64,000 bases of DNA from Monoraphidium neglectum (lineage: Eukaryota > Chlorophyta > Chlorophyceae > Sphaeropleales > Selenastraceae): the NCBI RefSeq assembly GCF_000611645.1, contig NW_014013623.1, forward strand, positions 36,111 through 100,110, written 5' to 3'. This document shows positions 22,601 through 33,646 of this stretch, in pieces. The translations under genes were made by a program, and so were the position numbers. Each line of letters starts with the position of its first letter. Position 1 is the stretch's first letter. The notes below the pieces were generated by a model. The model saw nothing but the letters and a program-made list of their open reading frames with translations, made no database searches and had not been told where the DNA came from.

Positions 22601-24747
22601 CTCTATCCATGTATGTATGGTGTATACATGGCACAGTGCCCAGGTCCCTCAATGTCCACTCTCAACCCCACCAAACCGGCTCCAGAGCTCTGTCACCCCA
22701 TCACCGCTTTCTTGACCGGCCCTCCTCCTTGCCACCAGGCGCCTTCTCCCCCGGCAACCCCGCATCCTTCCACTCAAACTTCCTGGCCAGCCAGTCGCTG
22801 CTGGCCTCCCTCGAGTCCCTTGCGCAGACGCGCGCCGCCGTCGAGCGGCTGCGCGCCGGCAACGCGCACGCCGCGTTCGCGAAGCGCTGGAATTTGGCCG
22901 CATACTATTCGCTGCAGCATCAAGACATAGCGGGCGCCTTCGAGGACGCGGCGCGCGGGGACAAACTGGAGCACGCGCCAGCTGGGAGCGGGAGCGGCGG
23001 CGGGGCGCCCCTGCCGCCAGGCTTTGCGCCGCTGCAGCTGGCCGTCGGCGCCGCGCTGTGGGAGGGGCTGCAGCGGTGCGTGTCGGAGGGGGTGTTCTTG
23101 GCACCCTTAGGGGACCGTTTTCTGCGTCTCGCCTGCCAGCTGGCGGCTCGCTACGCGTCCTGGGCCCGGGAAGCGGCAGCCGCGCGCCGAGAGGCAGCCG
23201 CTAGCCCGCCAGCTGCCGCGCCGCCGGCTGCAGCCGCTGATTCGCCTAGCGGGGCGCCTGGTGCGGCGGCCGCGGCGCCGGCGGCGCCGCAGAAGCACGG
23301 GCCGGAGGCGTGGGCAGGGCAGGTGCCTGCGGAGGAGCTCCTGGCGATATGCTGCGACGCCGCGACCGCCGCGCAGCTGTTGACGGGGCCGCTGCGGGAC
23401 CAGCTGGGGCGGCTGCTGCCGGGGTTGGACGCAGAGGCGGCGGCGCGCGTTGACGCGGCATTGGCAGCGGCGGCGGCCAGAATTACGGATGCATCAGACC
23501 AGGTGCAGGGGTGGGGGTGGGGGGCGGCTCGGCGCCGCGGGCCGAGGCCGGTGCAGTGGCTGCGTCGTCCATCGAGGGGCGGGCAAGCGGGCGGCGCGGC
23601 TGCCAGTCAGGGCCGTGTCTCTCAAAATCTGTGTGTCGCATGACCGCCCTGCAAGCCCTCTGACTGTCTCGGCGTTGCTGATCCGCAAGAATTGTGATAC
23701 AGGGTGCAGCTGATGTCGTCTGCAGCCCGAAACCGCTGCACCGGCCGCCGCTGGTCCGTCGCCCTCGCCCCAGGTGCTGTCTGTCGTCGCTGAGGAGGTG
23801 GCGGACCGCTGCGTGGCGGTTGTGCGGCAGCTCAAGGGCATAACCGCCACGTACAGGATGACGTCCAAGGGGCCGCCCACGCGCCACAGCCACTATGTTT
23901 CAGGTGGGCAGCAGGTCCCCTGGGTGGTGCAGCCAGCTGGCAAGCCCCTGGGCTTGCCAGCTGCGAGCGAGGCAGGGCTGTCAATCCGTCGGCGCCCACC
24001 TGCCGGCGATATGGTTGTTTGCCTCACGCATCCCGCCCTGCGCCACCAGCGCCCGCCTCACGGCCACCCGCCCACCTCACCGCCACCCGCCCGCCTCACC
24101 GCCATCTGCCAAATGCCCCAGGCGTCCTCGCGCCGCTGCGCCAGGCCCTCGACGCGCCCGGCGCGCCGCAGCGGCTGCCCCCCGGCGTGAAGCTCGCCCT
24201 CGCGGCCGCCGTGTTTGACTCGGTCAACCGCCGCTACGCGCAGCTGGCGGAGGAGCTGCTGGGTAGCGTCCGGAAGACCGAGTCGAGCCTCAAGCGCCTG
24301 AAGAAGGGCCGGGCCCCTGACGGCGGCGGCGGCGCGGATGCAGGCGGCGGCGCGGCGGAGATGAATGACAGCGACAAGATCTGCCTCCAGCTGTACCTGG
24401 ACGCGCAGGAGCATGGGCGCCTTGCCACGCGGTTTGGGCTGCAGGCGGAGGCGGCGCCGAGCTTCTCGGCGCTGCTGGCCGCGGTGACGCCGCAGCAGCA
24501 GCCGGCGGGGGCGTTTGCGGGGCCGGGGTCGGGCGGGGGCGTCGGCGAGCAGGGGGCGCCAGCCGCGCCCGGGATGCTGCTACAGCCGCAGGTGCATGCT
24601 GGCCCTGGGGAGCTGCAGGCTGCGCGGCAGCCGGCGCCGCTGCTTGCTTATCAGGCGCCCTTGCAGCAGCCGCTGTACCAGCAGCAACCGCAGCAGCTGG
24701 CGCCGGGGCAGCCGCCCGGCCTGGGCGGCAACCAGCCATCTTATTAA
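19644..24747 (+). CDS. COG2: Conserved oligomeric Golgi complex subunit 2
   Basis: COG2 is part of lobe A of the COG tether, which directs retrograde vesicles within the Golgi. The N-terminal exons join cleanly: 19644-19778, 19892-19951, 20187-20297, 20877-20933, 21132-21464 and 21844 onward. They give LPAWLRPERFEDPKFNPEAV, VPLNIARNELQAYLVRLKEQ, LIEVINQDFGDYVGLASRL and SVVRMKQPLLDIKAKLDAV, the order of known COG2 N-termini. VAHVASKVEKLL, ELAFVSSVERRIQVARLQL, GAFSPGNPASF, KRWNLAAYYSLQHQDIAGAF and the C-terminal VAEEVADRCVAVVRQLKGI and FDSVNRRYAQLAEELLGSV follow. Additional exons begin near 22345, 22740, 23774 and 24121. An Ala/Gly-rich insertion (near 21240-21360) and a Gln/Pro-rich tail (near 24490-24740) are lineage-specific additions. 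The protein is peripheral on the Golgi, with no membrane segment. Confidence 0.93.
20494..20688 (+). repeat. Tandem duplication containing TG microsatellites, in a COG2 intron
   Basis: A unit of about 99 bp is present twice with few differences. Each copy has a (TG)n run followed by the same 50-base non-repetitive segment that starts GAGTGTTGGGGGGTTA. The whole array lies in the intron between the exons ending at 20297 and starting at 20877. Confidence 0.85.
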
Positions 24748-25322
24748 TCAAGCCGAGTTGACGGTGATGCGGGATCCCGGTATCACCTGTAAGCATGTCA
24801 CGGTATTGTCTTTGAGGTGACCAGCGATGTGGCTTACGGCCAGGCTGGCGGTCTTGGGCAGCCTGTTCACAGGCCGGAGGGTCGCCAATCACCCAAGGGG
24901 CTTCACCTGCACTGCAAGGGCAGTGAGGACTGGATGCATTGATCAACGACAAGAGATGTGGATCACTTCGTGTACATGCGTGGATTTGCAGTCACTCGCT
25001 CAATCATGGGACGTCACCAGTGGTGACTCAGATCGCTCGTCTCTGTTTTTTTGGAATTCTGAATTGCTGCAAAGTGAAGCTGTACACGGCCCGCTTTCTT
25101 GCGCCTCGACGTCCGGCCCGTCCGCAATACAATATCTTGATTGCCGCTGCGTCCCGACTTGCGTTTCCTGGCTGCGGGCACTGCAGGTGTCTCAAGAGGA
25201 GGCGCTCTCAGCGCTGGTATCAGTCGGACTCGGACACACCCACCTGCGGGGGGCCCTCCGCAGCGACGTTGCGCCGTGTGTAGCGCGCTGTGCTTGGCGG
25301 CTCGGGCTGAAGCGCCGTCGCC
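24748..25322. other. Intergenic region between COG2 and UTP23
   Basis: This stretch lies between two genes in tandem on the plus strand. It presumably holds the COG2 3' UTR and the UTP23 promoter. No coding exon was recognised. Confidence 0.4.
24788..24792 (+). terminator. Candidate TGTAA poly(A) signal of COG2
   Basis: TGTAA lies 41 bases after the COG2 stop codon. TGTAA is the known green-algal polyadenylation signal; its use here is inferred from position only, and the implied 3' UTR would be short. Confidence 0.4.
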
Positions 25323-26569
25323 ATGCGGCGAAAGAAGCACAAGCACACGCGGCGTGCGATGGCCTTTTACAAGGTCCATTTTGGCATAAGGGAGCCCTAC
25401 AAGGTGCGCAGCGAATTGCAACACCAAACAGCACCCACGGGTGTGGGGGGCGAGCGAACAGGGGTGCGCTGGCAGTTGCCTCAGAACAGCACAGGAGTGA
25501 ATATGAGCCCAGTAGGTTGAGACCGAACGCTTATGGAATGGCTACGCACCGTTGCACAGGTCCTGCTGGATGGAAACTTCATCCACGCCACACTGGCAGC
25601 CAAGTGAGCGGGCTCGCGCCGACACGACTGAGGTGGCGCAGCAGCAGCGCCCGCGCGTTGGCGGCAGGGGCAGCGCGGCGCTGCCGCCACCTGCACGCTC
25701 CGGCACGCAGCGCGGGCCTGCTCGCGCCGTTGGCACGTGCGAGCCTGGGCGCCGCCTGGCCGTTTCGCATCCGTCTCGGCCTCCTCACGCCCCGCCCAGC
25801 CTGACGCTCCCATCGCCCCATTGAAACGCCGCCCTGCGCCCCTGCGGTCCCCACCGCCCCTGCGTGCAGCATCGTCAACCTCCAGGGCCTGATGGAGAAC
25901 CTCCTAGGCGGCCCCGTCAAGCTCTTCACCAGCCGCTGCGTCGGCGCGGAGCTCCGCGCCCTCGGCGGCGATTTCGCCCCGGCCGCCGCGGCCGCGCGCG
26001 CGCAGGCGCTGCACCACTGCGGCCACGAGCCGCCACGCGAGAGCGCGTCGGACTGCCTGATGGAGCAGGTCGGCGCCGCCAACGCGGCGCACTGGGTCGT
26101 GGCGACCCAGGACAAGGCCCTGCAGGCCGCCCTTGCGCGCGTGCCCGGCGCGCCGGTCGTGTTCGCCTCGGTCAACGGCATACACCTGTCCGAGCCGTCC
26201 GAGACCGCGCGCGCGCTCGTCGCGGGCGGCGCGGCGGCCGCGCAGGCGCTGCCGCTGCACGAGCTGGCGACGGAGGCGCTGCACGATCTGCATGAGCTGC
26301 GGCCGCGGGATGAGGGGTACAAGAAGTTCCGCCGGAAGCACGCCAAGGGGCCTAACCCGCTGGCCGTGAAGGCCAAGAAAAAGAGGCCGGCGCCGGGCGG
26401 CAGCAGCAAGGAGGGCGGCGGCGGCGGCGGGGGGGCGCAGCAGCGGCCGCCGCAAGAGGGTGCGGAGGGCGGCGGCGGCGGCGGCGAGGAGGGGGCGGCG
26501 GCGAAGCGGAAGCGGAAGCGGAAAAAGGGCAAGGCGGCGGGCGACGGCGGCGGGGGTGGGAGCGACTGA
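25323..26569 (+). CDS. UTP23: UTP23-type rRNA-processing protein (PIN domain)
   Basis: Three exons, 25323-25403, 25560-25603 and 25870-26569, join in frame to encode 274 residues. UTP23 is a nucleolar component of the small-subunit processome, needed for early pre-rRNA cleavage and snR30/U17 release. The N-terminus MRRKKHKHTRRAMAFYKVHF, then FGIREPYK and VLLDGNFIHATLAAN, match the start of the family. TSRCVGAELRALGG, the Cys/His cluster HHCGHEPPRESASDC and VVATQDKALQ follow. The family signature KGPNPLAVK is present near the end of the conserved region. The zinc-finger ligands (C, C, H, C) appear intact. The C-terminus is a Gly-rich and Lys/Arg-rich low-complexity tail with KRKRKRKKGK, a likely nucleolar localisation signal. 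Confidence 0.92.
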
Positions 26570-27595
26570 CCAGCGCCGCCGCACTGTCTGGCATCACTGC
26601 GCGAGCTCTGTTAGCATGACTACCGGGGCGTTTCCCACCACCGTTACTGCTCTCTGTTATGTGACTCTGCTGCACGTCCATAACCGGGCGAAGCCAATTT
26701 CAGCAAACAAATGTTACATGCAGTGAGGATGAGGACGCTTGCCTCACCCTGCTGGCGGCTGTGAATTGAGCGCGTGTGCCAGCTGCAGAATGGAGGCCAA
26801 ATGCAGGCCCAACTTGAAAATGCCCAAAACAGCCAACAAGCACACGTGACTGCTATATGCACACCTGAGCAAAGCCAGGGCACTCGATTGCTGCAGCGGT
26901 CCCGACATGTCAGCAGCCCTTGTGCGATTTGCCGCGATGCGGTCTGCTTGATGCGCACAGCGTTGGCTACCAGCTGCCAGTGTGACAATAGAAGGAAACC
27001 CTGGGACACCCCCAGTAGGTTAAATGCCACATGCAGGCATTCCTTGCAAGGTGCGTGGTGCGAGCCGGGTGGGGGCAGGGGTTGTCTGCGTCGTCGCATC
27101 GAGGGGTATGCACTCCCAAAAACGTGGTGATGAGGCCCTGCGCAACCGCGTGCATTCCCACCATGCAGAACTCCATCGCACGCAGAGAGGCTTGCACACA
27201 GGTTGATGCATCACTCTGGATCCCGCCAACCCTCCGCAGCATACGCCGCGTTTTCACAGTGCGTTGTTCGGGCGCGTCGCTGGCGGCGCACAAGGTTCTG
27301 CTCACGGCCACGCAGGCCGGGCACCGCTTTCAGCGGAAAGAAAGCTCAAGCCTTGCCCAACACAGGACGTCCAAGTGGCATTCTGTAATGGGAATACCAG
27401 CGGTTGTGGCCAAGGAGCCAGTGCACCGCCAAGCGAACCTGATCTGAGTTTGCCAGGGGCCTGCCTGCTGGTAATGTCAAATTGGGTTGCAGCACTGATC
27501 AGTGCGTGCACAAAAAACGTCAAGCTGCCTGGTGTCGACCTGGGTGACGGCACGCACGGCTGTCCCCGCTTTGGGGCAGCAGCCGGCCGCGCCAT

Positions 27596-27940
27596 TCAAG
27601 CGTCATCGCTGCTTGCCCCGCCCTGCTGGTGCTGCCGTCGGTGTGCGGACACGCCCGCCTCCATGCCCGTGGCCGCTGGCAGCTGCGGCCCCGTCGCGGC
27701 GGGTGTATTCGGCCCCTTGCTGTCGTGACCCCTCAGGTGGTGGCGGGGCCGGTGGTGGACCATGGCGCCAGTCTTCGCGGCTGAGGGGGCGGTTGCAGGG
27801 GCGGCCGGCTGGCCGGTAGCCGCATCGCCAGGCTGCTTGGTGGGCCACTTCTTGTCATTTGTAATCGTGGCGTTGATAGCCTTGTTGATCATCCCCAGCC
27901 ACTCCTCGCTGCCATGCGCGAGACGTGTGGAGGGATCCAT
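27596..27940 (-). CDS. Doubtful hypothetical open frame (114 codons)
   Basis: The frame opens with a plausible segment (RLAHGSEEWLGMINKAINA) and then becomes Ala/Pro/Gln-rich low complexity. It lies about 200 bases downstream of the SGNH hydrolase stop on the same strand. It could therefore be a small gene, an alternative 3' exon of that gene, or noncoding. No homology was recognised. Confidence 0.2.
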   Translation of the reverse strand: MDPSTRLAHGSEEWLGMINKAINATITNDKKWPTKQPGDAATGQPAAPATAPSAAKTGAMVHHRPRHHLRGHDSKGPNTPAATGPQLPAATGMEAGVSAHRRQHQQGGASSDDA

Positions 27941-28068
27941 CGGTGCAGGGCGCGGTCAGGAGGGCACGGCTCCAAGACAGGGGCTGGCAGCACAGGCAAC
28001 GGGCCGATGCTTGCAAACACGGCACACTTGCGGAAGGGCACGCTTTCACGGGACAGACTTGAAAGCAT

Positions 28069-28073
28069 TTACA
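28069..28073 (-). terminator. Candidate TGTAA poly(A) signal of the SGNH hydrolase gene
   Basis: TTACA on the plus strand reads TGTAA on the minus strand, about 70 bases after the stop codon at 28141-28143. The assignment rests on the known algal consensus and its position. Confidence 0.4.
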
Positions 28074-28140
28074 CCAGCAACAATGGCAGGTGAAGGTGTG
28101 CACACTGAACAGCAACACAACCCTGCGGCCCAAGCTCCGC

Positions 28141-31100
28141 TCACTTGTTGAGCCTAGTGTCGACGATGTCAGTGCCGTTGCCCACATACTCGTTCGCCAT
28201 AAGGCCGGTCACCTGCAGAGCGATTGCAACAGTCAAAGCAGTCAGAGGCGCTGGCGTTTGTGGGCAGTCCATTGGGAGCAGTGGGCAGTCCGTTAAGAGC
28301 AGTGGGAGCTGCAGGAGCCTTTCCTGTGGACTGAGCGGCCAGAGCGACTGAAGGGCGGTCGGGCAGGCGCCGCACATGACCGTGCGCTGGTGGACGGGCT
28401 GGGGCGTGGTGCTGCATGAGCAGCGTGACGGCAGGGAGACAGGTTCGGCTGCGTGTTTTTCCCGCGCCTGCCGTCGCCCGCAACCCCAAGCAAGCCAGGC
28501 CCCAGCCCTCCCGAGGCCCAAACCGCCTGCACGAAGCTCACCTTGAATTTGTGGCCGCCGCTGGTAGAGCGCGCCAGCACCTTGATGCGTACCTGGCACC
28601 GCGCCGCCTGCGTGGGCCGCAGCCTCAGCAGGTATATTGTGCTCTGCTGCAGCGAGTGGTGCGCGTCCACGACGGACTCGTCGCACTCGCAGCCGTTGGC
28701 GCAGCGCACCGCGGCGGCGCCCATCCCGCTGTACGACTTGAGGTACGCCAGCTGGACGCTCATCCGCGGCTCCTCGGGGCGCGTCTCGCGCGTGGTGTTG
28801 AGCTCGATCACCAGCTCCGCCCCTGGCGTGTGCGACACGAACCCCCACTTCTGCTTGAGCCCAGCGCCCTCATTCACCAGCTCCCAGCCGGCGTGCGCGG
28901 CGACGGCCGCCGAGAGCGCCTCGCCGTTGCGGCAGAGGCGGTTGCGCTCCTCGACGTTGCCCTCAAACATGGGCCCCGGTATGGGGAGCGACGCCTCGGC
29001 CGCGTCCCACTCGCTCCAAGGGGAGGTCTCCAGGTCAAGGGCGGCGCGCTGGCGGCAGCAAGGTGGACGTTGCGTGCGCCGGGCGGAAGCGTATTAGGAG
29101 CGTGGGGGTTCGATGGAGATTAAGAGGAGCTGCACGGCTGGGCATGTCGGGCGTTGTTGCTGAGCTCAAGATGCAAATCTTGGTACAGTAATTTGATGGA
29201 ATGGCTGCGATTGATCTGCCTGCCCGCGACATGTTGCAGCAATTCCACACCTACGAGGTGTACACAGCAATCCAAGCACACCTGCAGCGCGTAGAGCACC
29301 ATGTCTGCAATGGCCCTGTGGCCGGGCACCAGGGGATGTATGAAATCGTAGTTGTAGCCGTAGTACTCTGTGAAGTTCATGGTGTACTGGTGATGACGCG
29401 CCAGCCGCCATATGGCGTTCCTTCGGGGGGCGGGGGGTAAATGCAGGGCGCGGGGGCATCCAGGGCAAATCAGGGTGGCCGAGCTGAAAGTCAGGGAGCA
29501 GCGAGTGCCGGGCGCCACAGGGAGACATCAGCGTGCTGGGCCGCAGGGCACGCAAGAGTTGCCCAGGCCATGGGACAGGTCGGTGGTGGCACCCCGTAGC
29601 CGTGGCTGACCCCCCGGCTCATTGTCCTCTGCAAACCTGTGCGTGTGTGCGTGTATGCGTACGTGCGTGCATGCATGCGTGTGTCGATGTGTGCGTGCAG
29701 TGCGTGCGCACAAGCACACACACCTGAAACTCAGGTAGGGGGTGTCGTAGTAGGCCGCAAAAGCGCTGTACACGTCCTCCACCGTCCGGGCAAAGCCGCC
29801 GCGTTTGGGGTTGCTGTCATCAAACGCCTGCCCCACGGTTGGCAGCTGCACCAAAACGACCGCGGGCGAGCGCGGCTTGTTCAGCACTTTGCGCAGGAGA
29901 CGTTCGTAAGTCAACCTGGGCAGGGGTTTGTGCGGGGCAGAGCGGACGGGTGACAACAGATTGAGGCGCGCGGCCGCCTCACCCCACGCACTGCGCGGCA
30001 GCTAGAGAGTCGTTGCAAGCCCAGCAGCAGTGAACCGCCGCACCCCTCGCTCGGCTGGTGCTGGCACGACACAACCCCCCCCCCCAGCCGGGCCTCGCTG
30101 CCTGCCCACGCCCCCCCTTGCGCACGGCTGCAGTCTTGACATCAGCCACATACCATCCCCTGCCCACCCCCTCACACACTCACTTCTTGGGCTCGTTGTG
30201 GATATCCCAGCCGTCGTTTGTAGCATACTCCAGGAAAACAAGGTCCACGTCGTCGTCAAGATAGTTCTCCAGGCACATGTTCATGAAGCTGCTTGGCGTG
30301 GCAGGCACGCAGCCATTGCGTGCCACGACCTTCGCGCGTGGGAACGCCTCCCGCAGCCGCGCGGCCACGAGGGTGAACCAGTCGTCGTGGCCGCCGGTCA
30401 CCGCACTGCCCCAGCTGATGCTGCCGCCGAGCACGGCGATCTTGACCGGCTGCCGCGGGCCGTCGGGGCCATCCTGGCCGGCTGCGCCGCCGGCTGCGAG
30501 GTCTCGCAACACGCGGCGCAGGCGGTGGCCGCCGCCCATGTATGCGAGGCTGCGGGCCATCTGGGCAGGGTTCAGCAGCTCGCTGCCGCTGAGGAGCGCA
30601 GCCACGTGCGGCGCCAGCACCCTGGGCTCTTCGGTGATGGCCGCGCCCCCGCTTTTGCCGCCGCCGCTGCTGCCGCCGCTGCTGCCGCCGCTGCTGTCAT
30701 CGTCGCTGGCGAGCCGCAACCGCTGCAGGTTCGAGCGGTATGCGGCCCACTGCTGGGGGAACACCCGGGTCCATTTCTTGGCAAACCAACCAGTGAAGGT
30801 AGGGGCGGCCTCATCCAACAGTTTACGCCCGCAGCCCTCCAATGCCGGGGGCAGCGGCGCCTCGCCGCTGTAGGAGCCGGCGCCGTCGGCGGCGATGGCG
30901 CTCCCCAGCAGCAGCCAGGGCCGTGCAGCTGACGGCCGTGCCGCCACGCCAACGGCGAGCGCAATCAGCAGCACCCACGCCAACAGCAGCGACGGCGCCC
31001 AGCCTCCTTGCCACCGCCGGCTGGCGCTGCCGCTGTCGGGCCGCGAGCTGGGTTTGATAATGCTGCTGACTCTGCTGATGGCTGCTGCTGGCCGAGCAAT

Positions 31101-31241
31101 ATGCATTTGTTCATTGCTGAAGTGGCGGTCAATGGGTGATTCAGGCGTGGCTGACCTGTGGCCCGCTGATGCGCAGCGACCGTCAAGTGCAGCCACAGTG
31201 CCGCCACAGAGGGGCGCATCGGCGCCGCCTTGCATGCCCAC
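28141..31241 (-). CDS. Membrane-anchored SGNH hydrolase with C-terminal accessory domain
   Basis: The gene is read from ATG 31241 (an alternative ATG is at 31106) to stop 28141. A hydrophobic helix at residues 82-101 (APSLLLAWVLLIALAVGVAA) with basic residues before it suggests a type II signal anchor. SGNH blocks are visible: block I KIAVLGGSISWG with the nucleophile Ser274, a block II-like RNGCVPATPSSF, block III EYATNDG (Asn342, Asp343), and block V DFIHPLVPGHRAIAD (near 29330) with the Asp and His of the catalytic pair. After this comes a second domain with a GW segment, LKSYSGMGAAAVRCANGC, HKFKV and VTGLMANEYVG. I recall this arrangement from plant and algal SGNH-esterase-like proteins. 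A carbohydrate ester is a reasonable guess for the substrate but is not shown by the sequence. Linker residues 183-200 are Ser/Gly-rich. The exon boundaries near 30183, 29745, 28990 and 28210 are approximate. Confidence 0.8.
29638..29722. repeat. TG/TGCG-rich microsatellite in an intron
   Basis: Imperfect GTGTGC, GTATGC and GTGCAT repeats lie inside the SGNH hydrolase gene, just after the exon ending with YLSF. Confidence 0.7.
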
Positions 31242-32510
31242 CGTATGCGCCTAACGCGTGAGTATCCAGTTGATACTTTCGCTTAGAAGGACCGGCAGGT
31301 GTAGCGCCCACCAACAGGGCGCGGCCGAGTGATGGGATGCCGGGCTGGGGTTGCTCGCCCCTGAGCGCGCACGCGCGCGCTGATATGCTCTCAATTATCT
31401 AGCAATTTTAGTTTTAGTATCTTGATCTATGATGGGGCGCAAAGCATACTGTGTCACCCGCGAAACACCGGCGTGCTCTGGATCCTTGACGTCGGCTACT
31501 CTTGCCGCGACCTGATCATGTCAGCAGTCAGCAGACCTTGTGGATGTGTAGGGGTGTCGATTTACAGGAGCTAAGCGATGGCTGCGGCACCAACTGCCCC
31601 GGTACACAGTGTGTATTGCCAATGCTGTCTGTTGCTCCTTGGTTGCAAAGGTGGTGATACGGGTTACCAAAGTGCAATTGCAACCCGATCAAGTGCAAAT
31701 GCCCATGACCATGCCAGCAAACATCTGCTGTGTAGTCAGGCATCATGCCAGCAATGTGCGAAGCTGGCACACCAGCGCAACGCAGGTGGCATGTGTCGAT
31801 CAGCAACTGCCGTCACTGGATCTGCGCAGGCGGGGGCGCAGTGCGCCTGGAGAGCTTCCACACTCATTCACCTTGACACAGGCTTGCACCACCAGTGCAA
31901 TGGTGTGTGGAGCAGCAACAGCTCGTCCCGAGCCGGGGCTGGCTCTTTCGATGGCTGGACCTACGCACCCTGGGTTGCTGCTGCTGACTTGCAGCCCCTT
32001 CACACGCCCCTCCTCTCAGACCACCCAGTGGTTTTGTACTAGCTGCCCTCTTCTTTTCTGCGACAAGAAATCTTCTGAACAGAATCGCAGTATTGTTACA
32101 CACGCTCAGGTATGGTAAAGGCATGCGTTGGCGACGAGCAGCGCAGTCGCACATGATTTCAGGAGCTCGCGCATCAGGACAACCAGCCTGGCCGCTAGAA
32201 GTACGACCCCCGCAAATTAGCCAAGCCCTTCACCGGTGTCCCATCCGTCACAACGCGCGAATCCGCGGCGGCCCGCCTCAATCAGGCGGGCCACCGGGCA
32301 GTCCTGTGCTGGCGCCCATCGGCACTCCCCGGCAGCGTGCTGGGCTGCCCCACTGGCGTGACGGCGAGCTCGGGATTCATTAGTGTCCCGCGCTCTCAGG
32401 TGTTGCGCTCCCCTGCCGTGCATTGCCCTCGGAAAACACTTGGGCCGGGGGCATGCCACAGGCACGCGCGGGTGCATTCAAAAAGGAGGTTCCAGGGAGG
32501 CTCCAGGCGG
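31242..32510. other. Intergenic, no gene recognised
   Basis: This stretch lies upstream of the SGNH hydrolase start and downstream of the DUF3611 stop. The open frames seen here lack homology, conserved starts or consistent codon use. Confidence 0.4.
32096..32100 (-). terminator. Candidate TGTAA poly(A) signal of the DUF3611 gene
   Basis: The minus strand reads TGTAA about 410 bases after the stop, a distance usual for algal 3' UTRs. The assignment rests on position only. Confidence 0.3.
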
Positions 32511-33564
32511 TCAGCCAAACTTCGGCATGGCGGCCTTGAGGGACTCGAGCTGGGCGCTCCAGTCCGCCAGCTGCGCGCGAAAGTCGGGAGGGGTGCGTCA
32601 GGGCGAGGGCGGGGCTGGGTGACGCGGCGCGTGTGCGCGCTGGCGGCAGAAAAACACGGCGCGAACATGGATAATCCACAATGGTAACACATTGGATGCG
32701 CCTTGCCCTGCATCTGTTGTCACCAACCCTGCAGTTGCCGGCTAGCAGCCCCCTCCTCGCAAAAGCAAACAGCGCCCTGCGGTTGCCGCTGAGGGAAACT
32801 CCCAAACTCCCTCCAAACGCAGATGACGCCCGCGCGGAGCGCGCACAGCCGCGCCCCACGAGGCTGACCTTTTGGTATGCCTGGGTGATCTTGCGGATGA
32901 GCACCGTCAGGAACGCCAGGGACACCAGGTGCGCCGCCAGCGTGTTGCTGGCCGCCTGCGTCAGCACCTCGATCGAGAAGCTGCTCTTGGCCGACACCAT
33001 CAGCGTGCCGAGGTTGGCGAAGAGCGCGAGCAGCGCGGCGGCGGCGCCGATAAAGTTGAAGCTGAGGGGGTGGGCAGGATGGGTGCGCCAACCAGGTCTT
33101 GGGAATTCAAATCGGCGCTGACAGCCCTTATGGGCTGGTTTACGCAGCACGTGCGCCCGAAAAAACGCACACCATACATGCCCCCGCACACGCATGCGTG
33201 TACGCAGAGTACGCACGCCCACACACGCAATTCACGCACACCCACACCATGCATGCACATGCGCACCGACACGGTGCGGGCATACCCCCTCATGCAACAG
33301 CAACAGCGGCGCAATGGCACACATGGAGCCCATGTGCAGCCGCGCGCCCGCCCGCCCACCCAGCCCCGCAGGCAGCGCTCACGTGGCGTGCTCATAGAAT
33401 GCGTTGAGCTGCTTCCAGCCGTCCAGCGCCCCCAAGCCCTCCTTCTTACTCCTGGTCAGGTAGACAAAGGAGAGGTAGGTGCTGTAGCCGGCGAGGGCCA
33501 CGCCGATCAGCAGAATGAAGGACACGGGGTTCAGGCTAGGGCCCTGTGGGTGGAGGGGGGATGT

Positions 33565-33646
<82 letters not shown>

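Larger units (their letters stand above)
26570..28140. other. Intergenic region with one doubtful minus-strand open frame
   Basis: This stretch lies between the convergent UTP23 (+) and SGNH hydrolase (-) genes. The only stretch with some protein-like character is the minus-strand frame at 27596-27940, listed separately. Nothing else was recognised. Confidence 0.4.
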
